NCBI GenBank assembly: GCA_947496695.1
Contig: CANMEI010000011.1
Span: 1 to 64,000 of the forward strand
Source: an uncultured Cellulophaga sp.
GTDB taxonomy: Bacteria; Bacteroidota; Bacteroidia; Flavobacteriales; Flavobacteriaceae
Direction: 5' to 3'
Length of the DNA: 64,000 nt
The translations under genes were made by a program, and so were the position numbers. The notes beneath the pieces were generated by a model, which saw nothing but the letters and a program-made list of their open reading frames with translations, had not been told where the DNA came from and made no database searches. Every line of letters starts with the position of its first letter. Within the stretch, counting starts at the first letter, position 1. Positions 28,046 through 36,704 of the stretch are shown piece by piece.

Positions 28046-28137
28046 ATTTAAGTATTTATTTGCAGTATAAAGGTACCAATTCATGCGCGTAATATATGGT
28101 TAAAGCTGTTAAGGATTATTATATAATATGTTAAAAA

Positions 28138-29439
28138 CTATCGTAGTCTTAAAGGTTTAAAACCAATAAAAAGTACCGTGTACAAAAATAATAAGAGTAA
28201 GTACCAAGTATTAAAAGCTAAGTCTAAATAATCTATTCTTCCTTTTGAGAAACTTAAAATCATTAATACTTGTGCTCCATAAGGTAACAAACCTTGAAAA
28301 ACACAGGCGAAAATATCTAGAATAGAAGCTGTTTTTTTATTATCTAAATGGTATTCATCATTAATTGTTTTTGATATTGGACCAGCTATAATTATAGATA
28401 CTGTATTATTAGCAATTGCCATATTAATAGTACTTACTAATGTTGCAATACCAAATTGAGCAGTTTTTTTATTTTTGATTAATTTTTTAATGTTTACCAA
28501 AATATAATCAATACCACCATTTTTTTCAACCAAAGCAGCTAACCCGCCAGTAAGAAGAGATAGTAAGAAAATTTCTGTCATGTTTGTGAAACCAGTATAC
28601 GCAATTCTGGTAGATTCTATTAATGTAAAATCTTCATAAAAAAGACCTAAACTTATTGCCGAAATAGCTCCTAAAAGCAACGTAACAAATACATTAACAC
28701 CAACAATAGAAAGTATAATTACCAATAAATAAGGCATTATTTTAATAACAGAATAGCTTTGTACTGCAGTTTCAGTGTCAGATGATTTTAAATCTAGACC
28801 TTGAAATATTAATATTCCAATTGTAAAAATAGCGGCAGGAACTGCAATTTTTATATTCTGTTTAAACTTATCACTCATTTTACAACTTAGTGATTGCGTT
28901 GCCGCTATAGTTGTATCTGATATTACTGATAAATTATCACCAAACATACTACCACCTAATAAAGCACCACATAATATTGCCAAATCGGCACTACTTTTAT
29001 CAGCAAAACTAACTACAATAGGAGCCAGGGCAACAATAGCACCAACCGAAGTACCTGTAGAAAGAGATAAAAATCCAGCAATAATAAAAATACCTACGTA
29101 TATGTATTGTATTGCAATATAATCTAAACCAAGATTTACAATCGAATCAACACTACCAGTTTCATTGGTAATGGCAGCAAAAGCACCTGCTAATAAATAG
29201 ATAAGGCACATGGTTAATATTTTATCGTCACCACAACCTTTTAATAATGTTGCTATTTTAGAATTTATAGATTGTTTAAATAATAAAAAAGCTACTGTAA
29301 TACCTATAATAACGGCGATAGGAGCAGGTAAAGCATAAAAATCATTTTGATAGATTCCGACACCTAAAAAAGTGAATACAAAAACAAAAAAGGGTATTAA
29401 AGCTGAAAATTTAGGAGAACTTTTTTTTGTACTAGCCAT
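28138..29439 (-). CDS. NhaC-family Na+/H+ antiporter-like transporter (possible methionine transporter)
   Basis: 433 aa and polytopic, with about 11 hydrophobic segments. The family signature GDNLSVISDTTIAATQS (about residues 167-183) and the repeat around TSVGAIVALAPI fit the NhaC ion-transporter superfamily. NhaC proteins exchange Na+ for H+, sometimes with malate/lactate. In the comparative-genomics literature an NhaC-like protein, MetT, is proposed as a methionine transporter because it lies under SAM riboswitches. The leader of this gene carries a SAM-I-like element, so methionine or a related solute is a plausible substrate; this is inference from context. Confidence 0.85.
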   Translation of the reverse strand: MASTKKSSPKFSALIPFFVFVFTFLGVGIYQNDFYALPAPIAVIIGITVAFLLFKQSINSKIATLLKGCGDDKILTMCLIYLLAGAFAAITNETGSVDSIVNLGLDYIAIQYIYVGIFIIAGFLSLSTGTSVGAIVALAPIVVSFADKSSADLAILCGALLGGSMFGDNLSVISDTTIAATQSLSCKMSDKFKQNIKIAVPAAIFTIGILIFQGLDLKSSDTETAVQSYSVIKIMPYLLVIILSIVGVNVFVTLLLGAISAISLGLFYEDFTLIESTRIAYTGFTNMTEIFLLSLLTGGLAALVEKNGGIDYILVNIKKLIKNKKTAQFGIATLVSTINMAIANNTVSIIIAGPISKTINDEYHLDNKKTASILDIFACVFQGLLPYGAQVLMILSFSKGRIDYLDLAFNTWYLLLLFLYTVLFIGFKPLRLR

Positions 29440-29517
29440 TTAAATTTATTCATTTAAAAAAGAGCATAGTTGCAAATAAGTAGAAGTATGGGTTAACATT
29501 TGTTCCAAATATTTGGC

Positions 29518-29581
29518 TTATCTATTTAGCACCTTGCTTGTTATTGTAGGTTGCTATCTCTTTTTGTGAGATTCTTGATAA
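29518..29581 (-). promoter_or_regulatory. Compact SAM-I (S-box)-like riboswitch
   Basis: Read on the minus strand, P1 is TTATC/GATAA. The strand then continues with ATCAAGA, a short hairpin ATCTC/GAGAT, the conserved AGCAACC, a CCT/AGG stem, and AGGTGCTAAAT just before the P1 closing strand. ATCAAGA, GCAACC and GGTGCTAA are the core S-box sequences in the right order. The P2 kink-turn arm is shortened and P4 is absent. A CCAAATATTTGG palindrome follows immediately (29505-29516) and could be part of the expression platform. The ATG is 79 bp beyond the aptamer. Confidence 0.65.
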
Positions 29582-29595
29582 TTATTTTAAGGGCG

Positions 29596-29603
29596 CAAAA
29601 ATA
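29596..29603 (-). promoter_or_regulatory. Bacteroidota -7 box of the NhaC-type gene
   Basis: Minus-strand TATTTTTG matches TAnnTTTG. Transcription from it would begin just before the riboswitch-like P1 strand at 29581, which supports both calls. Confidence 0.6.
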
Positions 29604-29790
29604 CTATATAAAAATACTTAATTAACTATTATAACGTTAATTTCAATATAAAGTTTACATATATAGATTATTTAATTTAACAACTAGGGTTTATTGATTA
29701 TGAAATGAATAATTTTTGAAATCTTTTTTGTTAGGAATCTGATTTTCTGTAGTTAAGTAATGGACATATAAAACTATTCATTTAAAACAA

Positions 29791-31839
29791 ATGGACTATA
29801 ATATCAAAAAAATTACTTTTTTATATAATTATAAAATACTTTTTATAGGTGTTTTATATGTCTTTTTTACACATTCAATTAATGCACAACAAACTGTTAT
29901 TGATAGTCTATTTAATAGACTATCAAGTTTAAAAAAATCTAAAAATTTTTCAGAAAAAGATACAGTGTATATTAATACACTAATTAATTATGGAAGTAAA
30001 TTTCGTTATCTTAATAAAGATACATTAAAATCGGTTGCGGAGAAATCATTAAAACTGAGTCAGAATATTGCTTATGATTCAGGGATTATTCGCTCTTATC
30101 AACTTTATGGTCATTTTTATGCACAAAGAGATAAAAAGAGTAAGTGTATTTATTACTATAATAAAGCTTTAGAAGTCTACGAGCAGTCTTCAAACATAAT
30201 TCCTAAACAAAAATTATATCTTTTAAATAATAAAGCTCAAGAGTATGAATTCTTGGGAGAATATGCTCAATCATTAAATAGTTTACTTCAAGGTATTGAT
30301 TTGGCAACTAAATTTAATTACAATTATGATTTAACGGTTTTAAATAAAAATATTGCTTACTTATACATTTCTCAAAAATACTATGAACAAGGTTTAGAAT
30401 ATTATGAAAATTCAATGAGTATAAATGAAAAACTTGGTGATGAATTTGAAAAAGCAGAAACTTTTAGTTGTGTAGCAGATATTTATTATAAAATGAATAG
30501 GTTAGATGAAGCTATGCTAAATGTTGATAAAAGTATTCCAGTTTTTAAAGAACATAAAATTTTAAAATGGTTAGCTTATGCATATGATATTAAAGGAAAA
30601 GTTTATTTAAAGCAAAAAGAGTATAATATAGCTTTACAATGGTTTTTAAAAAGTATGTTACTTCATAGTAAAATTGATGATATAACAGCTAAAATTGATG
30701 TTATTAATGGCATAGCACAAGCTTATTTATTTTTAAAAAAGGATAGTTTGGCAATTGAAAATGCATTAAATGCTTATTTAACTTCTAAAAATATAAATTA
30801 TATTAAAGGAGAAATAGCTAGCACAAAAACACTTTATAAACTTTATCAATTAAATAATAATTTTGAGAAAGCACTTTTATATAGAGACTTAAATATTAAA
30901 CTTTCAGATTCTTTATATAGAAATTCAAATAAGAATGGATTAGAGCTTTTAAAAGTTAAACAAGACTATGAAAATGAAAAAACTTTGTTTTTACAAGAAA
31001 ATGAAAAAGCTCTTGCAAAAAAGAGTATGATTATATATTTAATTTTAACATTACTAGCAATACTGGTTAGCATACTTTTTGTTTTAAAAAGAAATCAAAA
31101 TAAATACAAACGTTTAAATAAAGTATTGGAACAAAATAGGAAAGAGCTTACTGAGATAAATAACACTAAAAACAAACTTTTTTCAATTGTAGGCCATGAT
31201 TTAAAAGAGCCTATAGGTTCTTTAAAAAGTTTGCTTAATTTGTATTCTGAAGGAATGCTGAGTAAACATGAGTTATATAATTTTATTCCAAAAATAGAAA
31301 AAAATGTAGATTCTATATATTTTACTTTAAACAATTTACTTGTTTGGGGTAATTCTCAAATGAATGGTTCTTATACAGACCCTACAAGCGTTAGTATTAC
31401 CAGTCTTGTAGATGATGCTACAAAATTTTTATCAGAAATTATAGAAAAAAAAACTATAGGAGTAACTAATAATATTTCTGAAGATGTTGTTGTTTGGGCA
31501 GACTATAACCAAATAGAAGTTATTGTTCGTAATTTATTGAGTAATGCTATAAAATTTACACCAGAAAATGGAACAATAATTTTTGAAGCATTTGAACAAG
31601 GAGATTTTTATAAAGTTAAAATAATAGATACTGGTGTAGGAATGAAACAAGAAGTACAAAATAAAATATTTTTAAAAACATCTAATATAAGTACATACGG
31701 TACAAATGATGAAAAAGGCACAGGTTTGGGATTAACGCTTTGTAAAGAAATGATTGAAAAAAACTCAGGAACTATAGGTGTTCAAAGTATTGTAGGTTCA
31801 GGAAGTATTTTTTATTTTACCTTGCCTAAAAACAGATAG
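29791..31839 (+). CDS. TPR-containing membrane sensor histidine kinase (paralog)
   Basis: 682 aa with the same architecture as the kinase at 22430-24493. Signal sequence (ends NAQQ, about residue 33), periplasmic TPR repeats (about 75-375), coiled region, one transmembrane helix (about 408-430), HisKA with FSIVGHDLKEPIGS, and HATPase_c with NLLSNAIKF, DTGVGM and GTGLGLTLCKEM. The two share long stretches of sequence, including STYGTNDEKGTGLGL, so they are paralogs from an older duplication. There is no adjacent response regulator. It converges on the PoxB-like gene, with a shared terminator between. Confidence 0.92.
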   Translation: MDYNIKKITFLYNYKILFIGVLYVFFTHSINAQQTVIDSLFNRLSSLKKSKNFSEKDTVYINTLINYGSKFRYLNKDTLKSVAEKSLKLSQNIAYDSGIIRSYQLYGHFYAQRDKKSKCIYYYNKALEVYEQSSNIIPKQKLYLLNNKAQEYEFLGEYAQSLNSLLQGIDLATKFNYNYDLTVLNKNIAYLYISQKYYEQGLEYYENSMSINEKLGDEFEKAETFSCVADIYYKMNRLDEAMLNVDKSIPVFKEHKILKWLAYAYDIKGKVYLKQKEYNIALQWFLKSMLLHSKIDDITAKIDVINGIAQAYLFLKKDSLAIENALNAYLTSKNINYIKGEIASTKTLYKLYQLNNNFEKALLYRDLNIKLSDSLYRNSNKNGLELLKVKQDYENEKTLFLQENEKALAKKSMIIYLILTLLAILVSILFVLKRNQNKYKRLNKVLEQNRKELTEINNTKNKLFSIVGHDLKEPIGSLKSLLNLYSEGMLSKHELYNFIPKIEKNVDSIYFTLNNLLVWGNSQMNGSYTDPTSVSITSLVDDATKFLSEIIEKKTIGVTNNISEDVVVWADYNQIEVIVRNLLSNAIKFTPENGTIIFEAFEQGDFYKVKIIDTGVGMKQEVQNKIFLKTSNISTYGTNDEKGTGLGLTLCKEMIEKNSGTIGVQSIVGSGSIFYFTLPKNR

Positions 31840-31865
31840 ATACCTAAATGAGTTTTAAATAGTAA

Positions 31866-31905
31866 AAAGCTTTAACCATGTCTTAAAAGATAAGGTTAAA
31901 GCTTT
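31866..31905. terminator. Bidirectional terminator between the TPR kinase and PoxB-like genes
   Basis: A 12-bp stem AAAGCTTTAACC/GGTTAAAGCTTT with an inner TCT/AGA extension. It lies between two convergent stop codons; flanking A and T runs can serve either strand. Confidence 0.75.
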
Positions 31906-31933
31906 AAAATATTATTCAGAAATTTAATTAAAA

Positions 31934-33679
31934 TTAATCAAAATAAGATTGTAGTTCTTTTTTTATGTTTTGCCATTGTGATTTATCACCACTAATTACC
32001 TGTCCAGCTTCTTTTAGTTTAGAGCTTCCAAAAGTAAGCGCTTCTTTAATGCCTATATGTGGTGGTAATGATAATTCACCACTATTTACTACAGCATCAA
32101 TTATAAATGGTTTTGTACTGTTTTTAGCTTGCTGTATTGCAGCTCTAATGTCTTTTGCGTGTTCAACTCTAACACCGTCGCCACCGCAAAGTTTTGCATA
32201 TTTTGAAAAGTCAACATTTGTTTCATGTAAAGCATCAAGGCTAGCCGCTAAACCAGCTTCTTCCATTTCTAATTTTACAAAACTTAATTCGCTATTATTA
32301 AATATTAAAATTTTTACAGGAAGCTCATATCTAACTGCAGTTATAAAATCTTGCATGGCCATATTAAAAGCACCATCACCACTCAAGCACCAAATTTCTT
32401 TATCCGGATTCGCAAATTGCGCACCAATTGCAGATGGCAAACCAACAGCCATTGATCCGTGATTGAAAGAACCAATTAAACGTCTTTGTTTATTAAATGA
32501 AATATGATGTGCTGCCCAAATAGCAGAAGTTCCTGTTTCAACGGTAAAAATAGCATCATCTGCAGCATATTGATCTACAAAATCTGCGAATATTTGTGGG
32601 TGTAAAGGTTCATTTTCACGAGTAGGAGAGGCTTGCTCTTTCATATTTTTTCTCCAATCTTTAAAACTATTTCTAAGCTTGTCTAAAAATTGAAAATCTT
32701 CTTTTTGTTCTATTTTCGGGTTAAGAATTTCTAAGAATGATGAAATATCACTCCATACTCCTAAATCTACTGATGTTCTGTTACCAATATTTTCTTGTCG
32801 AATATCTACTTGTATCGTTTTTGTATCGTGTGGTAAAAATTGAATGTATGGAAAATCTGTTCCCAACATTAAGAGCAAATCACAATTCATTACAGCATTG
32901 TAACCTGACGGATTCCCAATTAATCCTGTAAGACCTACCACATTATCAGTATCATGATCAAAAATATCACTTGCGCGTAAACTATGCGTAATTGGTGCCT
33001 TTAGTTTTTTAGCTAATGTAAGTACAGCTTCTCGACTTTCACGGCAACCATCACCAGCTAAAATACCTACTGTTTTAGCACTATTTAATAAGGAAGCAGC
33101 TTCCTGTATAGTAGCTTGATCAGAAACTAAACGTGAAGTATAATTTTTAATAGGATGAATGAATTCTTGACTTTCTGCCTTCATTTCTGCAACATTAGCA
33201 GGCAATTCTATTCTACATACCGCATTGTTAGCAAAAGCAATTTTAATAGCACGTTGTATTACCATTGGTGCTTGCTCTGGGGTTTCAATTACTGCCTGAT
33301 AATCACAGACATCATCAAATACTTTTTTTAAATCTACCTCTTGAAAATACGAAGTACCTTGTTGTTTTTGATTTATTTGTCCTGTAATGGCAATTAATGG
33401 TGTGCGTTCTTTTTTAGAATTATATAAACCATTAATTAAATGCAATGCGCCTGGGCCAACGGTACCCGCACAAACACCTAATTTACCAGAGGTTTGACTT
33501 TGACCTAAAGCGGCAAAAGAGGCATTACCCTCGTGTTTCATTCCTATCCAATTAACATCATCACGTTCTTCAATTGCTTTTACAAAAAAGTTTAGGGCAT
33601 CGCCAGTAACTCCGTATACGCGATCTACGCCAACATTCACTAGAATATCTAATAGCTGTTCAGATACATTTTTAGACAT
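31934..33679 (-). CDS. poxB: Thiamine-diphosphate enzyme, pyruvate dehydrogenase (quinone)/pyruvate oxidase type
   Basis: 581 aa, close to E. coli PoxB (572). The N-terminal ThDP-binding domain has the catalytic Glu in GMKHEGNASFAALG and CAGTVGPGALH. The central FAD/Rossmann domain has GILAGDGCRESREA and GLTGLIGNPSGY. The C-terminal ThDP/Mg motif is CLSGDGAFNMAMQDF ending in NN. PoxB converts pyruvate to acetate and CO2, passing electrons through FAD to quinone at the membrane. Close relatives include acetolactate synthase, but the sequence pattern favours PoxB. It is a single-gene unit. Confidence 0.82.
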   Translation of the reverse strand: MSKNVSEQLLDILVNVGVDRVYGVTGDALNFFVKAIEERDDVNWIGMKHEGNASFAALGQSQTSGKLGVCAGTVGPGALHLINGLYNSKKERTPLIAITGQINQKQQGTSYFQEVDLKKVFDDVCDYQAVIETPEQAPMVIQRAIKIAFANNAVCRIELPANVAEMKAESQEFIHPIKNYTSRLVSDQATIQEAASLLNSAKTVGILAGDGCRESREAVLTLAKKLKAPITHSLRASDIFDHDTDNVVGLTGLIGNPSGYNAVMNCDLLLMLGTDFPYIQFLPHDTKTIQVDIRQENIGNRTSVDLGVWSDISSFLEILNPKIEQKEDFQFLDKLRNSFKDWRKNMKEQASPTRENEPLHPQIFADFVDQYAADDAIFTVETGTSAIWAAHHISFNKQRRLIGSFNHGSMAVGLPSAIGAQFANPDKEIWCLSGDGAFNMAMQDFITAVRYELPVKILIFNNSELSFVKLEMEEAGLAASLDALHETNVDFSKYAKLCGGDGVRVEHAKDIRAAIQQAKNSTKPFIIDAVVNSGELSLPPHIGIKEALTFGSSKLKEAGQVISGDKSQWQNIKKELQSYFD

Positions 33680-33937
33680 AATTTTTATTTTAAATGATTT
33701 ATATATGTACTACCAAGTTTTACATTATGCATTATTGATACCTGCTAATTTGGTAGTGTTTGTATTATTAAAGAGACTGAATTTTAAAAACGTAAATTGT
33801 AAATAACGTTTTGTTGAATGCAAGTTATTACTATACTATTGAGACTATTATCTCATTTAAATTGATTATTGACTTTGATGTAGAATTTTATAACATACAA
33901 ATTAAATAATTTGATTAAACTTAATTATTCAATTTAA
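33680..33937. other. Intergenic region upstream of the PoxB-like gene
   Basis: AT-rich spacer that should hold the PoxB-like gene promoter. No ORF or other feature was recognised. It runs into a region of gene remnants. Confidence 0.4.
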
Positions 33938-33947
33938 CTAATAGTGA

Positions 33948-34300
33948 AACACTAAAATCAGTAGTAACCCAGTTGACAATGTCAAAAACCTCTGCAAGCT
34001 TAATAATTTAGAAAAAATCAATCTGAGGTATTGTAAGCCTGCAAACCCGTTACTTACTTTATTTATTATTTGTGTAGGAATAATAGTTTTTCTTGTTTTG
34101 GTTTTATCATCTAGAGTTGACGTTGACCCTTTATTGATTTGGAAAATAAAAAATAGTGCTTTTATTTTTCTCATTATGATAATAATTATTCTATAAAAGA
34201 ATTTGAAAAAGCAATTGAAGATTTTAAAATAATATATTTAAAAGATAATGAAAATAAAGATGTTGGTGGTATTGTGAAATTGGAGTTTAAAAATGAATGA
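33948..34300 (+). pseudogene. Degraded coding remnants
   Basis: Two plus-strand fragments in different frames. Frame one (33948-34196) lacks a start and reads a leucine-rich-repeat-like stretch (NPVDNVKNLCKLNNLEKINL) followed by two hydrophobic segments. Frame two (34157-34300) reads YDNNYSIKEFEKAIEDFKII ... GGIVKLEFKNE and then a stop, which has the texture of a genuine protein C-terminus. Neither has an intact start. The 78-codon minus-strand frame over the same DNA looks like a shadow. These are probably parts of one or two decayed genes of unknown function. Confidence 0.35.
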
Positions 34301-34374
34301 TATTCGTTAGTATCTATAATTGTATTAATATATGTAAAGTTACATTAATGAAAAGTATAAACATTAATAAAACA

Positions 34375-34470
34375 AGGGCTAGATAATCATCTAGCTCTTA
34401 TTCTTTCTATAATTTTCTCAATTTTAAAAGTGCTAAAATTCCAATAACTATTGACTTTAAAAATATGCGA
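34375..34470 (-). pseudogene. Remnant of an ABC-2 permease 3' end with its terminator
   Basis: The minus strand reads SIVIGILALLKLRKL and then a stop at 34415, closely resembling the C-termini of the permeases in the operon at 36.7-39.5 kb (SVVNLRKL, FGLLKL). It is followed by an imperfect hairpin AAGGGCTAGAT/ATCTAGCTCTT (34374-34399) that is almost identical to the terminator at 36672-36697. The segment therefore looks like a degenerate duplicate of the permease tail, left on the far side of the MORN gene. Confidence 0.5.
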
Positions 34471-34546
34471 TAGTTACAACTAAAAACTGGTTAACTTAGG
34501 TCATTTACTTAAAGAAGGTAATGGAAGAGATTTTTTTCATTACTTT

Positions 34547-36577
34547 CTATAAACCGTTTCCAAAATCTTTTTCCTCTGCTACTTTTCCGTTTTTATCATA
34601 GCTAGTCCATACACCAATTTTTATACTTGTGAATCTTCCGAATAAATCGGGTTTATCTTTTAATTTATAAATTCCGGCTACTTTCAATACACCATTTTCA
34701 TAATATGACTTCCATTCGCCAATGGGTTGATCATTAAAATATTTACCTGATGTTTCAAGCTTACCATTCTTATAATACGATTTCCATAAACCAGTCTTTA
34801 AAAATATTAAATCGGAAAGTTCAGATGCCTTTTTTGAATTTTGCAAGGTGTCTAAGACTACCATTCCTTTAGCATAATGTTCTCCTGTAATATACGCTAC
34901 TGTTCTCTCTAAAGTATAAGGCTCTGTCTGTTTATCTATTATAATTCCCTTGTCATTAATTTTTAAATCTTTTACATCATAATTGAATTGTTCAATATAG
35001 GTGGTATTGCCATGCAATTTTAGAGTATACTTGATCCTTTTTTCGTTATCATAAGCTGTAAGTCCAATTTTTTCTTCATTTTTGAATTGAGTATCTAATT
35101 TCAAAACGCCATGTTTGTACATTTTTTCAGATACGAGTTCACCATCAAAATATTTTTGTTGTAACTTTATTTTGCCGTCGTCATACTGGTCTAGATACCC
35201 TTCTCCAGAAAATGAGGTTTTTCCTCCGCAAGAAGAGTAGGGCACGTTACTACCTTTACTCAAAAGTGCCCCGTCATCAGAATATGAGGCAAATTGCTGA
35301 TTTGAAATAGTACCGTTGGCTAAATAGGTTATACTGCAGGTAGTATTTCCATTTTCATCATTTGTAATCCATGCACCTAACTTTTTTCCATCTTTATAAT
35401 TGCCCTTTTCTTTAATTCGTTTTTTTTCATAATTATAGTATGCTGCATAAGCACCATTTTTATAATATCCACTTTGATCTTCTGTTAAAGTGGTGATTGA
35501 TTTGATAGTGAAATATGCTCCGTGGTCGTAATAATCTATTTCTTCACAAGTAACATTATCTTCTGTATAATTACATTTTTTAAGCAAATTTGGATTGTGG
35601 GAACCGTACTCCTCCCAAATACCTATTTTTTTACCATTCGAGTAACTGCCCTTTGTAGTTAATGAACCATCGTATTTGTAGAGCACATATTCGCCATCTC
35701 GTTTTCCATTTTCATCAATAGTCTCTTTTTTATTCAATTGACCATTGCTATGATAAGAGGTTTGAGAGCCAATTTTTTCTCCATTTTTGTAATTTAATGC
35801 TAATTTGACACCACCATCACTATAAAAATGTTTTTCAAGCCCGTCTTTTTTACCATTTTTATACGTTAGCGACTTAGTCAAAATAGAACCTTTTGTATAG
35901 CTTAGTTCTTGTTGGATATGGTTGTTATTTTCATCTTTATATGTTTTTGTTTCAGAACTAAGTTTATCATTGTAAAATTTTTTTTCAATAGTCGTGCTAC
36001 CATAAGTAATTACCTCACGATCTTTTATATCATCTTCATCATAAATAATTCGAGTATTTACAGCCCCTAATTTTGCATCTTCTTTTACTTGATCACTGTA
36101 TTTAAAGGTTTGGTATAATTCTCCTTCATAAAAGCTCATCACTACATTAACAATACCTAATTTAGGGTCATTGTAATTTTTTTTTATTCTATAGTCCGTA
36201 TCTAGCTCCCCTTCATCAAATTCTTGCTCAATAGTAACTATGCCATAGGTTGGATCATTGTATTCTTTTTTTATTCTAGTTTCCCAGGTCAATTCACCGT
36301 CTTTATTATATTCTCTAGTAACGGTCATGTCCCCAAATACAGGATCTTTAATGATCATATTTTTTTCAAAATATTCGAAATTCAAAACGTCGGTATAATA
36401 TTTATACATTTTCACTAGCGTTACTTCACCCAATGTGGCATGTTGCATAGTTTCTCTAGTTTCTTTTTGAGCTTGAAGTATGTTAGAAAAGACTACGAGT
36501 ATAATTAAAAAAGTGGTCTGTTTAAGCAAAGTCAAAGGTGATTTGATATTTTTTGAAATGTATTGAACGTTTTTCAT
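34547..36577 (-). CDS. Exported MORN-repeat protein (YwqK-like)
   Basis: 676 aa. A signal-type hydrophobic segment (about 22-35, ending NILQAQ) follows a long charged N-region. The rest is built from MORN_2-type units, for example KNGKKDGLEKHFYSDGG, SNGKKIGIWEEY, ENGKRDGEYVLYKYDG, KNGKLETSGKYFNDQPIGEW and ENGVLKVAG. Residues about 45-190 contain a different repeat with the pattern NDP-(TY/KL)G-(I/T)V. MORN repeats form beta-hairpin stacks. In Bacteroidota such proteins are commonly annotated as YwqK-family antitoxins, but no toxin adjoins this one and an exported antitoxin would be odd, so function is left open. Confidence 0.8.
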   Translation of the reverse strand: MKNVQYISKNIKSPLTLLKQTTFLIILVVFSNILQAQKETRETMQHATLGEVTLVKMYKYYTDVLNFEYFEKNMIIKDPVFGDMTVTREYNKDGELTWETRIKKEYNDPTYGIVTIEQEFDEGELDTDYRIKKNYNDPKLGIVNVVMSFYEGELYQTFKYSDQVKEDAKLGAVNTRIIYDEDDIKDREVITYGSTTIEKKFYNDKLSSETKTYKDENNNHIQQELSYTKGSILTKSLTYKNGKKDGLEKHFYSDGGVKLALNYKNGEKIGSQTSYHSNGQLNKKETIDENGKRDGEYVLYKYDGSLTTKGSYSNGKKIGIWEEYGSHNPNLLKKCNYTEDNVTCEEIDYYDHGAYFTIKSITTLTEDQSGYYKNGAYAAYYNYEKKRIKEKGNYKDGKKLGAWITNDENGNTTCSITYLANGTISNQQFASYSDDGALLSKGSNVPYSSCGGKTSFSGEGYLDQYDDGKIKLQQKYFDGELVSEKMYKHGVLKLDTQFKNEEKIGLTAYDNEKRIKYTLKLHGNTTYIEQFNYDVKDLKINDKGIIIDKQTEPYTLERTVAYITGEHYAKGMVVLDTLQNSKKASELSDLIFLKTGLWKSYYKNGKLETSGKYFNDQPIGEWKSYYENGVLKVAGIYKLKDKPDLFGRFTSIKIGVWTSYDKNGKVAEEKDFGNGL

Positions 36578-36671
36578 CTTTAAAAGAACTAATATTTTTG
36601 ATTATAATGTTTTTAATAAACGAAAAATATGTTCTACTTATTTGATACATCTAAATATAATTATTAAAACA

Positions 36672-36697
36672 AGGGCTAGATATTCATCTAGCCCTTA
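36672..36697 (-). terminator. Terminator of the ABC/TonB operon
   Basis: A perfect 11-bp stem AAGGGCTAGAT/ATCTAGCCCTT with a 4-nt loop, 8 bp past the last permease stop, followed on the minus strand by TTGTTTTAAT. A near-copy lies at 34374-34399. Confidence 0.75.
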
Positions 36698-36704
36698 TTA
36701 TTTT

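Noticed and set aside
31965..32462. 165-codon plus-strand frame opposite the PoxB-like gene
   Set aside because: Ser/Ala/Leu-rich shadow of a clearly conserved enzyme on the minus strand.
33938..34174. 78-codon minus-strand frame
   Set aside because: The opposite strand over the same bases has a more protein-like, though degraded, reading; no promoter or known family supports this frame.
34547..36577. YwqK-type toxin-antitoxin antitoxin
   Set aside because: No adjacent toxin, and the protein has an export signal; MORN repeats alone do not establish the role.
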